A model generated the notes under the pieces. It worked only from the letters and a program-made list of their open reading frames with translations, did no database searches and had not been told where the DNA came from. From NCBI GenBank assembly GCA_024195585.1, contig SWBL01000008.1, positions 124,001 to 188,000 on the forward strand: a stretch of DNA of 64,000 nucleotides, in the 5' to 3' direction. Below, piece after piece: positions 10,567 to 20,031 of the stretch (the first letter of the stretch is position 1; the number at the start of each line of letters is the position of its first letter). A program made the translations under genes and the position numbers. The DNA comes from Aureobasidium sp. EXF-3400. Its lineage: Eukaryota > Ascomycota > Dothideomycetes > Dothideales > Saccotheciaceae.

Positions 10567-12183
10567 ATGAGGTTCTCATCTGTTCTTGCGGCCTTGTCTG
10601 CAGTCGGCAGCACGTTGGCGCAGCAGACCTACACTAACCCTGTACTGTGGTACGATCTTGCAGACCTCGATGTCTTCCGCAAAGGCAACCAATACTACTA
10701 CTCCGCCTCAACCATGTCCTTTTCTCCTGGAGCGCCAATTCTTAGATCTGGAGACCTTGTCAACTGGGAGTTTATCGGTCACTCGGTCCCTACATTGGAC
10801 TTCCATGACACCGCATATGACTTGGCTGATGGCAAGCAAGCCTACGTCCGTGGAATCTGGGCTTCTTCTATGCAGTACCGCGAGTATGACGATACTTTTT
10901 ACTGGATTGGCTGTGTCGACTTCAAGACCACTTATATCTACAAGGCCAAGGATCCTGCTGGTGATTGGAGCAAGGTTGGCGAGATTGGGACTTGTTACTA
11001 TGATTGCGGCATGTTGTTTGATGGGCAGAACATCTATGTTGCTGTAAGTCTTAGTCTACTCATTTTTTCTGGTGTGCTTCCATCAAGTGGGTGGCTGATC
11101 CTTTGTCTCTCATCGTAGTACGGCAACACCAAAATCAGTGTTGCACAGCTGAACAACGACTTTACCCAAAAGTCAACCACGCAGGTCTACAGCTCCAGCA
11201 TCAATATCGAAGGCTCTCACATGAAGAAAATCAACAACAGATACTACATCTTCGTCACCCAACCCGCTTCCAACGAATACGTCCTCAAATCAGACTCTGG
11301 CCCCTTAGGTCCCTACGAATTCAAAATCTTCACAAAGGCACCGGCAAGCGGTATCCAAGGCAGTGGAAACCCTCACCAAGGAAGTGTAGTCGACACTCCT
11401 AACGGCGATTGGTACTATCTCAGTTTCATCGATGCGTATCCGGGTGGCCGCAGTCCTGCCTTGGCGCCATTTGTATTCGATGCACAAGGCTGGCCATCCC
11501 TAAAACAAACCAATGGCTTTGCGATCGCAAATCCATACCCCGTAACTCCCGTGCCGGTGAAATCCACCACCGGCACCGATACTTTTACAGGACCTAAACT
11601 AGGCCCTCAATGGGAATGGAACCACAACCCCGACACCTCTTCCTTCTCCTTTGCCTCTGGAGGCGGTTTAGTGCTTAAAACCTCCTCCGTGACCAAAGAT
11701 TTATACCACGCCAAAAACACTTTGACGCACAGAATTTTAGGTCCAGACTCGACCGCCACCATCTCCCTCGACATTTCAAAGATGTCTTCGGGGGATCAAG
11801 CAGGCTTGGCCTTATTCCGCGATAACTCGGCTTATATCGCCATCCGCAACAACGCTGTCATCTTGCAACGCGACTTGACCCTCGGCGCAAATTGGAACAC
11901 TCTATCCACCGGCCGCACGGAAACCTCTGTCTCTTTACCTCGAGGAACGAAAAATATATGGTTGAGGCTACATGCAGACATCAAACCTGCTGGCACCCAC
12001 CAAGGCACTTTTTCGTGGAGTACGGATGGGAAAACGTTCAAACAGTTGGGAACACCGTATACCATGAACACGACTTATTACTTTTTCATCGGGTACAGGT
12101 TTGGAATCTTCAATTTTGCGGAAAGTAGTTTGGGGGGTAGCGTTACGGTCAAGTCTTTTGACTTGGCTCTGGGGGCAAAGTAA
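10567..12183 (+). CDS. Secreted glycoside hydrolase family 43 (arabinosidase/xylosidase type)
   Basis: Two exons, 10567-11043 and 11119-12183, give 513 aa. A signal peptide of about 19 residues (MRFSSVLAALSAVGSTLA) precedes a five-bladed beta-propeller. The expected start of the propeller is present, N-P-V-L-W-Y-D-L-A-D-L-D-V-F, which holds the general-base Asp. The general acid is Glu190 in N-I-E-G-S-H-M. The strand W-A-S-S-M-Q-Y-R-E and F-Y-W-I-G-C-V also match the family. From about residue 330 a second beta-sandwich module follows, like the C-terminal domain of many GH43 xylosidases. Such enzymes cut arabinofuranosyl or xylosyl units from hemicellulose or arabinan; the exact substrate cannot be read from sequence. 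The gene is convergent with the peroxygenase gene. Confidence 0.93.
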
Positions 12184-12582
12184 GAAGGACTAGTTCAAAG
12201 TTTGGAGAGTGTAGACACAGAGTATGTAGCCTGGAGAGATCTATGAAGTGTACCAGTTTGAGCAGTCTTATGTCTTCTCGTGTGACTACAATAGTGACTG
12301 TACGTTCTCGCAGAAAGATTGTGTCATAATCAGAGAGCAGGAAGAGGTGACGTGTTGGTCTCATCCTTCCTCTGGCTGCCGAGGCAAATATACAAATATA
12401 CCCTCGAAAGTTGTATAGGCATAAAAGTACAAACGCACGCATCAATTAGACAAAAGTAGGTAGTAGACAAGAAAACCTCAGGTAGTGGTTATGGGGGGAG
12501 AAGATATTCTTTGACATACTCGGCTAAATTAAAACTCGTTCAATTCATAACATATTCATTCTTATTCTTCATGTATCCATCT
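12184..12582. other. 3' spacer between convergent GH43 and peroxygenase genes
   Basis: No coding sequence was supported. Both genes terminate into this segment. Confidence 0.6.
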
Positions 12583-13830
12583 TTAGTAGGTACCATCAGA
12601 ACTCAGCTTGGTGTAGCCGGGGAACTGGTTGAACTGGTCCTGATTAATCTTGGTAAGCTCAGGACATCCAAGCTTCTCAGTAGCATTGCCAAAGGCAGAG
12701 CTGACTTGGTTGACAGCCGCGGCAAGATTGGTAACGAGACCAGACAACAAGTCAGGGAGTTCTTGGACAGCAAGTTGCAGGCCGTAGCACATGAGGTTGT
12801 TGCCCTGAGTCAAGGTGGCCGCATTGAAGACACCGTTGGTCAACTCCTCAGGGTCAAGGCCGACGAAGCTGTTGTTCGTACCGGTGTTGCCGCCAATGCT
12901 GGCAAACTCAAGGTGCTGGAGCAGTTGGAAATCGGTATCGACTTGCAGGAAAAGAACATCGTAGGGATCAGCCTGGTTGCGAGTGTACCAGTTCTCGGGA
13001 ATGCGTTCGTGGCCGGGAGTGTAGGTGAAGTTTCCGTCCTCACCAGTAATGGCGTAGAAGGACTTGAGGACCTCGCCATTAAGCTTGCCAGCAGGGTATT
13101 CGGCAGACTTGTTACCCATGAAACGATAGATGAAGCTCCACGCTGCAGGTTGAGCAATCACACCAGAGAAAGGGGCGTTGAAGAAGTAGGGGTTGCCGTC
13201 GATGTTCTCTTGGAAGCGAGCAGCTCTTCTATCGGTCAAGAGCTGGAGGTCGTAGTTGTCATCTGCCTTTCCAGCATCGTACAAGGCCTGGAAATTCTTC
13301 ATCGTCAAAAGGTAGTCTTGACCATCGACGTACAAGTCACCTCTGGTAGGCGATGCGTCGCCCTCATACTTGTTGTGAGAGCCACTGATACCCTGGGGCT
13401 GTCCAAGAAGGTTGATGGAAGCGACGTTTGGTGTGGGACCACCGATGCTCCATTCAAGAAGGTTACCGTCGATGGCGGCACCATAGACGGCAAGAATAGT
13501 GCCGAGATCAACACCCATGCCGAAGACTGAGGAAGTAGACTCGATGAACTGGGTGATGGTACCAACACCGTTGTGGGGGAGGTAGTTGTGGTTGGCAAGG
13601 GCGTTCAGTCCTGGGCAGGGTCCACGCTGGTCTCCACTGCCAGGAGGAGTGAAAGCATGTGCGCCAGAGACGTCGACCAATTGGGAGGCGGCATCAAAGA
13701 TACCAGCAGCTCTGTGTTTCAAGCCAGATGCCTTCTTTTGTGATTCGAGCTCTGCAAGGATGTTGGGGTAGGCGGCAGCCAAGCCTGCGTAAGCAAGAGC
13801 AAGAGCAGATGAGATTTGTAATGTCTTCAT
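12583..13830 (-). CDS. Secreted heme-thiolate peroxidase (unspecific peroxygenase / chloroperoxidase family)
   Basis: Intronless gene of 415 aa with a signal peptide (MKTLQISSALALAYAGLAAA). The heme-thiolate ligand is Cys72 in the P-C-P motif of R-G-P-C-P-G-L-N-A-L-A-N-H. The distal-side motif E-G-D is at 156-158 in K-Y-E-G-D-A-S-P-T-R, where Glu156 would be the acid-base catalyst. The following Arg163 is characteristic of the longer peroxygenases such as the Agrocybe enzyme. Several N-x-S/T sites suit secretion. These enzymes use H2O2 to oxygenate or halogenate aromatic and aliphatic compounds, or act as general peroxidases; the substrate is unknown. The absence of introns is unusual in this window. 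A TATA-like site lies about 60 bp upstream. Confidence 0.93.
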   Translation of the reverse strand: MKTLQISSALALAYAGLAAAYPNILAELESQKKASGLKHRAAGIFDAASQLVDVSGAHAFTPPGSGDQRGPCPGLNALANHNYLPHNGVGTITQFIESTSSVFGMGVDLGTILAVYGAAIDGNLLEWSIGGPTPNVASINLLGQPQGISGSHNKYEGDASPTRGDLYVDGQDYLLTMKNFQALYDAGKADDNYDLQLLTDRRAARFQENIDGNPYFFNAPFSGVIAQPAAWSFIYRFMGNKSAEYPAGKLNGEVLKSFYAITGEDGNFTYTPGHERIPENWYTRNQADPYDVLFLQVDTDFQLLQHLEFASIGGNTGTNNSFVGLDPEELTNGVFNAATLTQGNNLMCYGLQLAVQELPDLLSGLVTNLAAAVNQVSSAFGNATEKLGCPELTKINQDQFNQFPGYTKLSSDGTY

Positions 13831-13890
13831 GATTGTGATGTATGAAATAGATTTGTTGATGAAAGCATCCTTTGGAGGTATTACTCAGAC

Positions 13891-13900
13891 CTTTATATAT
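13891..13900 (-). promoter_or_regulatory. Probable TATA box of the peroxygenase gene
   Basis: On the minus strand the sequence reads ATATATAAAG, about 61-70 bp upstream of the peroxygenase ATG. The spacing is short but usual for a strongly transcribed gene with a short leader. Confidence 0.45.
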
Positions 13901-14859
13901 TCTACTCAAGAGGCAAGCACCGAGGCATCTTGCCCAAAGTCAAGTCGACAGACATGGCTTGCGGCCGAAACATAACTGACCATTGATGGTACAAAGTGGT
14001 AATCAACCATAGCGTGTAACGGTGCAGTCCAGGTCACATTGCGGATGCGGAGAAAAACGACGAAAAGGTGTCGGTCGTGGATGATCACCTCCAGTCATGG
14101 ACGATCACCCCCAGATCGTCCCTCGGTATGTTAGTGACGGACAGGGACAAAGGGTTTGACTGACAACGAGAAAAACATGATTGGCCAGAGAAGGGGAAAA
14201 TCACAAGAAAGGCGTCCAACTAAACCACAACGACCATGCACTCATGGGTCTCTAGGTTCGAATGATGTTGCGGGGACTGTCACGCACCTGCCATGTTGAT
14301 GAAGCTTAGCGACGCCGCGGCTTGACTTCCGTCAGCCATAGAGGTAGGTTGCCTCCACCTGTGTCAGCAACCAAGACAAGCGCCGGCACACTGACAGCGT
14401 GGCAGTGTTGTACGCCATGATGGGCGACCGGCGGCGGGGCTCTTGTCATTACGCTTGAATTAAAGCTTAACGAGGTAGGTCCCCAATTGGGCAGGTGATG
14501 CAGCCACTAACATCATACGGGTTTAAGAGTCTTACCATTTGTGGCAAGTTGCGAGGCCCGCAGGGTGGGGAACAGAAATTCCCTATGAGGTGAAAATCCG
14601 CGACAGAATGACAGTCGTACTCGTATGCTAGTATACTTTTGTGGACTTTTGTATGATGTTGAGGTCGAACATGTTCATGTATGCAAGTGCCATGTGGAGT
14701 GGAAGTCCGGTGTCGAAGGGTCTTCGCTCACGTGACTGTTCGGGGAGAAGGAGGCCGAGCGATAGCAGATAAGCTCCGCGTTTCGGTCCGCGCGCAAAAT
14801 CTCAGGTTGCTCGCTCTCGCATTTGAAGCACATCTTCAATTGTCAGAGTCACTAGCAAC
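13901..14859. other. Intergenic region between the divergent peroxygenase and ELP4 genes
   Basis: No gene was found in this stretch of nearly 1 kb. A direct repeat GATCACC(T/C)CCAG occurs at 14083-14094 and 14103-14114. The rest shows no feature I can name. Confidence 0.5.
14083..14114. promoter_or_regulatory. Direct repeat GATCACCYCCAG, possible operator
   Basis: Two 12-bp copies differing at one base start exactly 20 bp apart, about two helical turns, roughly 260 bp upstream of the peroxygenase start. This spacing suits a dimeric regulator, but no factor is recognised. Confidence 0.25.
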
Positions 14860-16112
14860 ATGTCATTCCGCAAGCGCAACATTGGCGTGCAGAGATCTCC
14901 GGTCGCGTCATCCTCAGCAGATGCCTCAATAGAGACGAACGCCGCACCAGCACCTACAGCCTCTGGCATCCGTCCATCACCTTTGACAGGACAGCCAACG
15001 ACGTCCACAGGAGCCTACTCGTTGGACAGTCTTCTAGGAGGTCATGCAGGACTGGCGCTAGGCTCGTCGCTGCTTGTTGAAGAGAGTGGAACTACAGACT
15101 TTGCCGGTGCTCTGTTGCGATACTATGCTGCCGAGGGCATCATCCAAAGCCACACTGTGCATCTTGTGGGTGCTGGCGAGCAGTGGATCAAGGACCTGCC
15201 AGGCTTGGTAGGAGATGCTGAAGCTGCTGAAGCCCAAAAGCAAGCAAAGAGTGACGAGAAGAGAATGAAGATTGCTTGGAGATATGAGAGGTTGGGCCAA
15301 GTAGATGCCGATCGAGGCAGTAGAGGTGAACAACCATACATAGACACTGTAGGAAAAAGTTATCTGACTGCTTCGCAGTCGTCCCTCAACGTGGTCCCGC
15401 TCCAGTTCAGACGTCTGACCAGCAAGACGAACAACAATCGCTAGCCTTCTGCCACACCTTTGACCTTGCAAAGCGTCTTGCTGTACCGGCCGAAGCTGAC
15501 ATCAACCACATCGCCATTTCACCTCAATCTCCCTTGCTTGCTATTCTGCAAAACGTTGCCCAACGTCTCAGCACCTCTAAGCCTCACACCATGCATCGCC
15601 TAGTAATACCTTCTCTCTTGTCGCCCGCTCTATACCCACCTTCGGCTGGTGCACCAGAGAATTTGCTTCAATTCCTGCATTCTCTTCGTTCCCTGCTTCG
15701 AAAACATCCCAGCCGCCTTACTGCCATGATCACACTCCCGTTGGAGCTGTATGACCGCTCGACCGCCCTCGTCCGCTGGGCCGAGACTCTCTCAGACGGC
15801 GTGCTCGAACTTACCCCTTTCCCGCATTTGATGGACGCTGCAAATAGCTTGGCCGAGAGTGGTGGTGCAAGAGCAACAGACGAACAGCCTCAGGGAATGC
15901 TGAAGCTGCACAAGCTACCAGTGACAACTGAGCGTGGTGGAGGAGGTGCGGCTGCTGGTGTTGGCGATGATTTGGCATTCACCGTCAGCAGACGACGTTT
16001 CGTCATCAAGCCGTTCAGTCTGCCACCAGCAGAAGGAGATACCGAGGCTCAGCAGGGTAATGCTGAGGGAGGTGCACTAGGCAAGGCCACCAAGGTCGAC
16101 ATAGAGTTTTAG
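14860..16112 (+). CDS. ELP4: Elongator complex subunit 4
   Basis: Best model has two exons, 14860-15325 and 15379-16112, giving 399 aa. The N-terminal half has the PAXNEB/RecA-like fold start (Y-S-L-D-S-L-L-G-G-H-A-G-L-A-L-G-S-S-L-L-V-E-E) and the family motif M-K-I-A-W-R-Y. After the intron the conserved F-C-H-T-F-D-L-A-K-R-L resumes, followed by H-R-L-V-I-P-S-L-L-S-P. Elp4 forms a hexameric ring with Elp5 and Elp6 that helps Elongator modify wobble uridines of tRNA. The chosen intron is 53 nt with CTGAC 7 nt before the acceptor. An alternative (donor after 15348, acceptor TTCAG at about 15413) also keeps the frame, so about 20 linker residues are uncertain. Its 3' end lies 18 bp from a convergent small gene. 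Confidence 0.87.
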
Positions 16113-16130
16113 TGTGAATAAGAATTACTC

Positions 16131-16444
16131 TCAAGACTCATCATCCGAATCATTAAGCTCCCACTTGTCGTGCTGCAACATGTCCTCCATTTCGATGGCC
16201 TCTGCACCCGCGGCTCCAGGATAGGGAATGCTACGGGCGTAGGTCCTGCCATAAGCACCGTGCCGAGGATTGATGGTGGTTCCACCTATTCGAGCTCGGA
16301 CATTGTCACCGAGGCAGCTTGAGAGAGCGAACCAGACTATATGATGTTAGGGAAGCTCGATCAAAGTTGCGGCACGAATAGCCTACCTAACAACGCGACA
16401 AGTGGCACGAAGAAAACGAAAAACAACAACAAGAGGATGTTCAT
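16131..16444 (-). CDS. Small single-span membrane protein, 87 aa
   Basis: Two exons on the minus strand, 16444-16387 and 16336-16131, joined in phase 1 to give 87 aa. It opens with a very hydrophobic segment (Met-Asn-Ile-Leu-Leu-Leu-Leu-Phe-Phe-Val-Phe-Phe) that continues across the splice junction into W-F-A-L-S-S-C-L-G. A polar tail follows with R-I-G-G-T-T-I-N-P-R-H-G-A-Y-G-R-T-Y-A-R and an acidic end D-S-D-D-E-S. The intron has a normal GTAGGC donor and TATAG acceptor. I do not recognise the family. The regular splice sites, the clean frame and the membrane-anchor layout support a real gene. It is convergent with ELP4, with only 18 bp between the stop codons. Confidence 0.7.
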
Positions 16445-16879
16445 GGCAATCTCACAGCAAAGTTAGCTCCAGACCAAAAATAACAAGTCAATTGCTGACA
16501 GTTATTCAGCTGTGTTGATGAGCTTCAAGTCCGCCCAAGTCCGAACAAACCAATCAAACTGTTGTTGGTGTCTTTTGGAAACGGCGTCATTCTCGCACAG
16601 TTTGGCTTTGTCCTTCTCCCAGGGAAAGCATCATCATGGGTTGAATAAACACTCCCACCAACTACTCTCTTCTCAAAGGTATGCTCTCCCTGCATTGGCT
16701 CAAACATCAAGATGTTCAGTTCCATCTTGGAAGATTCGCGAACATGGAAAAATGCTCTTCAGAATACCATGTCCCAGACATACTTCCACTCTCACCAGAT
16801 ACAACGTGTTCTCTGTTTTGTTCTCCTCCGCTGACATTGCTGGAATAGACCTTGACGACAGTCTCGGCAGCATATCAAT
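16445..16879. other. Spacer between divergent small membrane gene and SEN34-like gene
   Basis: No coding region was supported. It would carry both promoters. Confidence 0.5.
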
Positions 16880-17407
16880 ATGGCCAACAGCACCGTCTCT
16901 GAACCGTTCCCCATTACCTTGACCAGCGGTAGATACATGGTCTACGATGTTCAAACCATTGCACACGTTCAGCGGAACCACGGCATCGAAGGCGCATCGC
17001 AGGCACTCCAACAGTACAACCCTCTCGAATTGACATCTGAAGACGTCGCATTACTAGTCAACAAAGGCGCTGCCCAGATTATCAGAGACGACAAGAGCAA
17101 GCCACCACAATCACCGTCAAATGCGCCGGTGTCACCGAATGGCGTCCCCAAGATCGCTACGGCCAGCGACAACACACAAGACAATTGGAACGATATTCCC
17201 GAAGATATGTTCGCTTCGCGAGGAAGGACAAACAAGACCAAAAAGACTCGTAACCGCCTCGGCGTTTCACCTATTCCTTCTACTGCTCCAGGAAGCCGTA
17301 CCGCTAGTGTTGGTGGGCTCCAGCCTGGTCCGCCTACATTGAGGCCTACTGCTTCGCAGCCAATGTTGCGTCCGCCACCTCCGCCTTCGCGACAGACCTA
17401 CTCTTGA
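16880..17407 (+). CDS. SEN34 N-terminal-domain-like protein lacking the nuclease domain (possible gene relic)
   Basis: An ORF of 175 aa. Residues 8-70 (E-P-F-P-I, G-R-Y-M-V-Y-D-V, A-H-V-Q-R-N-H-G-I, then P-L-E-L-T-S-E-D-V-A-L-L-V-N-K-G-A-A) look like the N-terminal domain of tRNA-splicing endonuclease subunit Sen34. The usual Gly-x-Leu-Pro-Gln stretch in the middle is shortened. After that it is low complexity, with a basic patch (T-N-K-T-K-K-T-R-N-R) and a proline tail. The Sen34 catalytic domain with its Tyr-His-Lys triad is absent here, and I did not find it in any frame down to 17.8 kb. The +1 frame beyond the stop stays open for about 50 codons with coding-like sequence, which could be frameshifted remains. 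It may be a truncated paralogue or a pseudogene. Confidence 0.5.
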   Translation: MANSTVSEPFPITLTSGRYMVYDVQTIAHVQRNHGIEGASQALQQYNPLELTSEDVALLVNKGAAQIIRDDKSKPPQSPSNAPVSPNGVPKIATASDNTQDNWNDIPEDMFASRGRTNKTKKTRNRLGVSPIPSTAPGSRTASVGGLQPGPPTLRPTASQPMLRPPPPPSRQTYS

Positions 17408-18211
17408 GTTCGCAACGAGCCCACGGAACATCGCTCTCGCAGCCCGCATGTTCGATACCCCAGCAGAACACACGAATGACCCAGACTGGCCTTCGTCTTG
17501 TATCGAAGGATCTCTACAAAAGAAACCTTCTTCACGAAACACTATTCTGGTTTCGGAACATTAGACGCAATCGACAGATATGGATGCTAGAGATGCGCTA
17601 TCCTTCTGCTCAGGTTCACGACAAACCGAGTCTTTATAGCCCTACGTCATTTAATAATCTTAATATCAGTTCTCTCTTCATGATGAGAACATTACTCTTT
17701 CACACCCGTCACCTTTGCTTTCACAATGCCCGAGAGATCTCTGTGACATAATATTACTCTGTATGGCACGGGGTCTCTTTAACAAGCTTCCACGTCGGTG
17801 TCAGCTTATATATCTGACACACAAACGACATCCAAAAAACTTTATTATGGTTGCAGATATGACAGATGATCATAAGATTATGAGAAATCGATACAAGCCC
17901 AAACTCATAACATATGTGCTATAGCATAAGAACACAAGGCATCCTTGAGTAAAGCCATCGGCAGAGCGGGTGTGGCTGACTGCTCTCCGCAAGCCCAAGC
18001 CTATGCACCCAATCGATGACCCCTCGGGCCACAACGCCGATCACCTTCAAGTTGATTACTTCACGCGACTCGGTCTTGACCCCAACCCGAAGTCCGTATG
18101 TCATGCCACCCGACAATAGTGCAGATACTTCGGGCTTACTATAGAAGGGGCAATGACCGAACGAAGTTGTCCTCCTACAATCCACCAGCGAGATAATCGC
18201 AAGCGATCAAC
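17408..18211. other. AT-rich spacer upstream of the FAD monooxygenase
   Basis: Apart from about 50 open codons just after 17407 (see the SEN34-like entry), nothing is recognisable. The stretch is AT-rich around 17630-17930. Confidence 0.45.
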
Positions 18212-19776
18212 ATGGCTATCGATATCGAACCACGTCCTCTCAAGGTTACAATCATTGGAGCTGGTATCGCTGGCTTGACTGCGGCACTTGCTCTGAGGAA
18301 GCAGGGACATGAGGTTACAGTTCGTGGAATGAATTCGTCTAGGCGAAACCATCGCTGATTTTGGTCGAGGTGCTTGAGAGATCACGATTCGCAGTTGAGA
18401 CTGGTGCTGCCATGCACATGGCACCAAATGCCACAGCACTGTTGGAATGGATGGATGTTCGACCAAGCGAAGTTGGCGGAACTCTTTTGAGACAAGTATG
18501 GCTTCGTGACAACAACAGAGAATCAACGCGCTGACTGTTACAGATGCGTCGTTTTGATGCCAATGGCAATCTACTTCATACAAAAGAGTTTGGCCCAGAA
18601 GACAGAAGCCGTTGGCAAACAGTAAGCATGATCTTCTGTGATTTTGACCTTAACAACTCATGAATACAGGAATGGTATCTTGTACACCGCGTTGATCTTC
18701 ACAACAAGCTCAAATCTGAAGCTACTTCGACAACAAGAACCGGTGTTCCTGTTCAACTTCATCTAGCCTGCAAGGTCACAGACATTGATCTTGACGATGC
18801 CAGTGTGACCCTCGAGGATGGTCGGACTTTCAATGGCGATCTACTTCTTGGAGCAGATGGTCTGCACTCTTTCACGAGAAAGCGGATGGTTGGCGAAATC
18901 CAACCCTATGCCGTTGGAAAATCTTGTATGCGCTGGCTGGTGTCCAAGGAGACACTCTTAGCAGATCCCAGAACAGACCGCGCATCTATCGAGACACCAG
19001 GAGCTTTTGTCGAATGGTCAGCACCTGACCGTCGCTTAGTAGCGTATCCCTGTGGTGATGACAAGATCATGAACATGTGTGCTTTTGCTCCATCTTCAGA
19101 ATTTCAGGACCCTGAGAACACTACCGTAGATGGTACGAAGACTAAACTTTGGTGAGACCATCAAGATTACTGATTTTTGATAGAATACAATACATCTGGA
19201 AACATGAGCCTCATGCTTCGCGCATTCAAAAATTTCTGCCCCGCAGTCCAGGCAGCAATGGAAAACTCTGGAGATAGTCTCAAGATCTGGGACATGTACG
19301 ACATGAAGACTCTACCCAAATGGTGTGAAGGATCTACTGCCATTATCGGTGATGCCGCTCATCCTTTCCAACCTTGTAAGACATTCAAGCCGTGGCACAT
19401 ATATAGGAAGCAAAGCTGACACAACCCAAGACATGGGGCAGGGTGGTGCCATGGCTATCGAAGACGCAGTCTCTGTTGCTGTCCTTCTCCCACAAGGGAC
19501 TTCCAAGCAACAGATCCCTGAACGTTTGCGACTATATGAGAAGTGCCGCAAACAGCGAAACGAGACAGTGTTGATGTATACGCGAATGAATGGCAGAGAT
19601 GAAGGCGATGATTCTGTCAAGAGGATGACTGGTAAGCTTCAAGCACTGCAGTCTAACTGATCTGATATACTGACCATCGAACAGCTAAAGATTTGGTGGA
19701 CTGCATGACTTTGTGTGTGATGCACAACGAGCGAAACTCTTCAATGGAGGCATTGTCCAAAGCCATTGCAGTATGA
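18212..19776 (+). CDS. FAD-dependent aromatic-ring monooxygenase (salicylate hydroxylase-like)
   Basis: Seven exons: 18212-18319, 18370-18495, 18544-18621, 18670-19132, 19184-19375, 19431-19631 and 19685-19776, giving 419 aa with all phases consistent. The FAD dinucleotide fold is at the N-terminus (V-T-I-I-G-A-G-I-A-G-L-T-A-A). The second family motif is L-L-G-A-D-G-L-H-S, and the third is I-I-G-D-A-A-H-P-F-Q-P, followed by the MGQGGAMAIEDA block. The motif order is that of PF01494 group A flavoprotein hydroxylases, which use NAD(P)H and O2. The first intron uses an unusual GTTCGT donor and CGAG acceptor. The exact substrate is unknown, and no biosynthetic partner genes are adjacent. Splicing six introns is needed to see this gene; the raw frames look broken. 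Confidence 0.88.
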
Positions 19777-20031
19777 ATACAATGACAAAATCATTATTTG
19801 ATGCGCGAAATATGTCATGAAAGCGACGATTGTGTATGGTTTCTGTTTGCTGCTAAGACTTGTTTCAGTCCAAGAAGTTATCCTCACCCTTTGTCCTTCT
19901 TCTGTCTGACTCTGTATCTTTGATCAAAGAGACTTAGTCTCAGCTATCCGAAGAGTGTCTGACTTGGACATCATCTGCCAATACATCTCACAGACACTCT
20001 AATACACCCCTAGAAACTCGTCTGGCTAGCT

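Noticed and set aside
12511..13530. 339-codon plus-strand ORF opposite the peroxygenase
   Set aside because: Antisense shadow of a gene with all catalytic motifs; the plus-strand product has no domain.
14240..14300. GGTTCGAAT box resembling a tRNA T-loop
   Set aside because: The flanking bases do not form a T stem, and no matching acceptor or anticodon arm was found.
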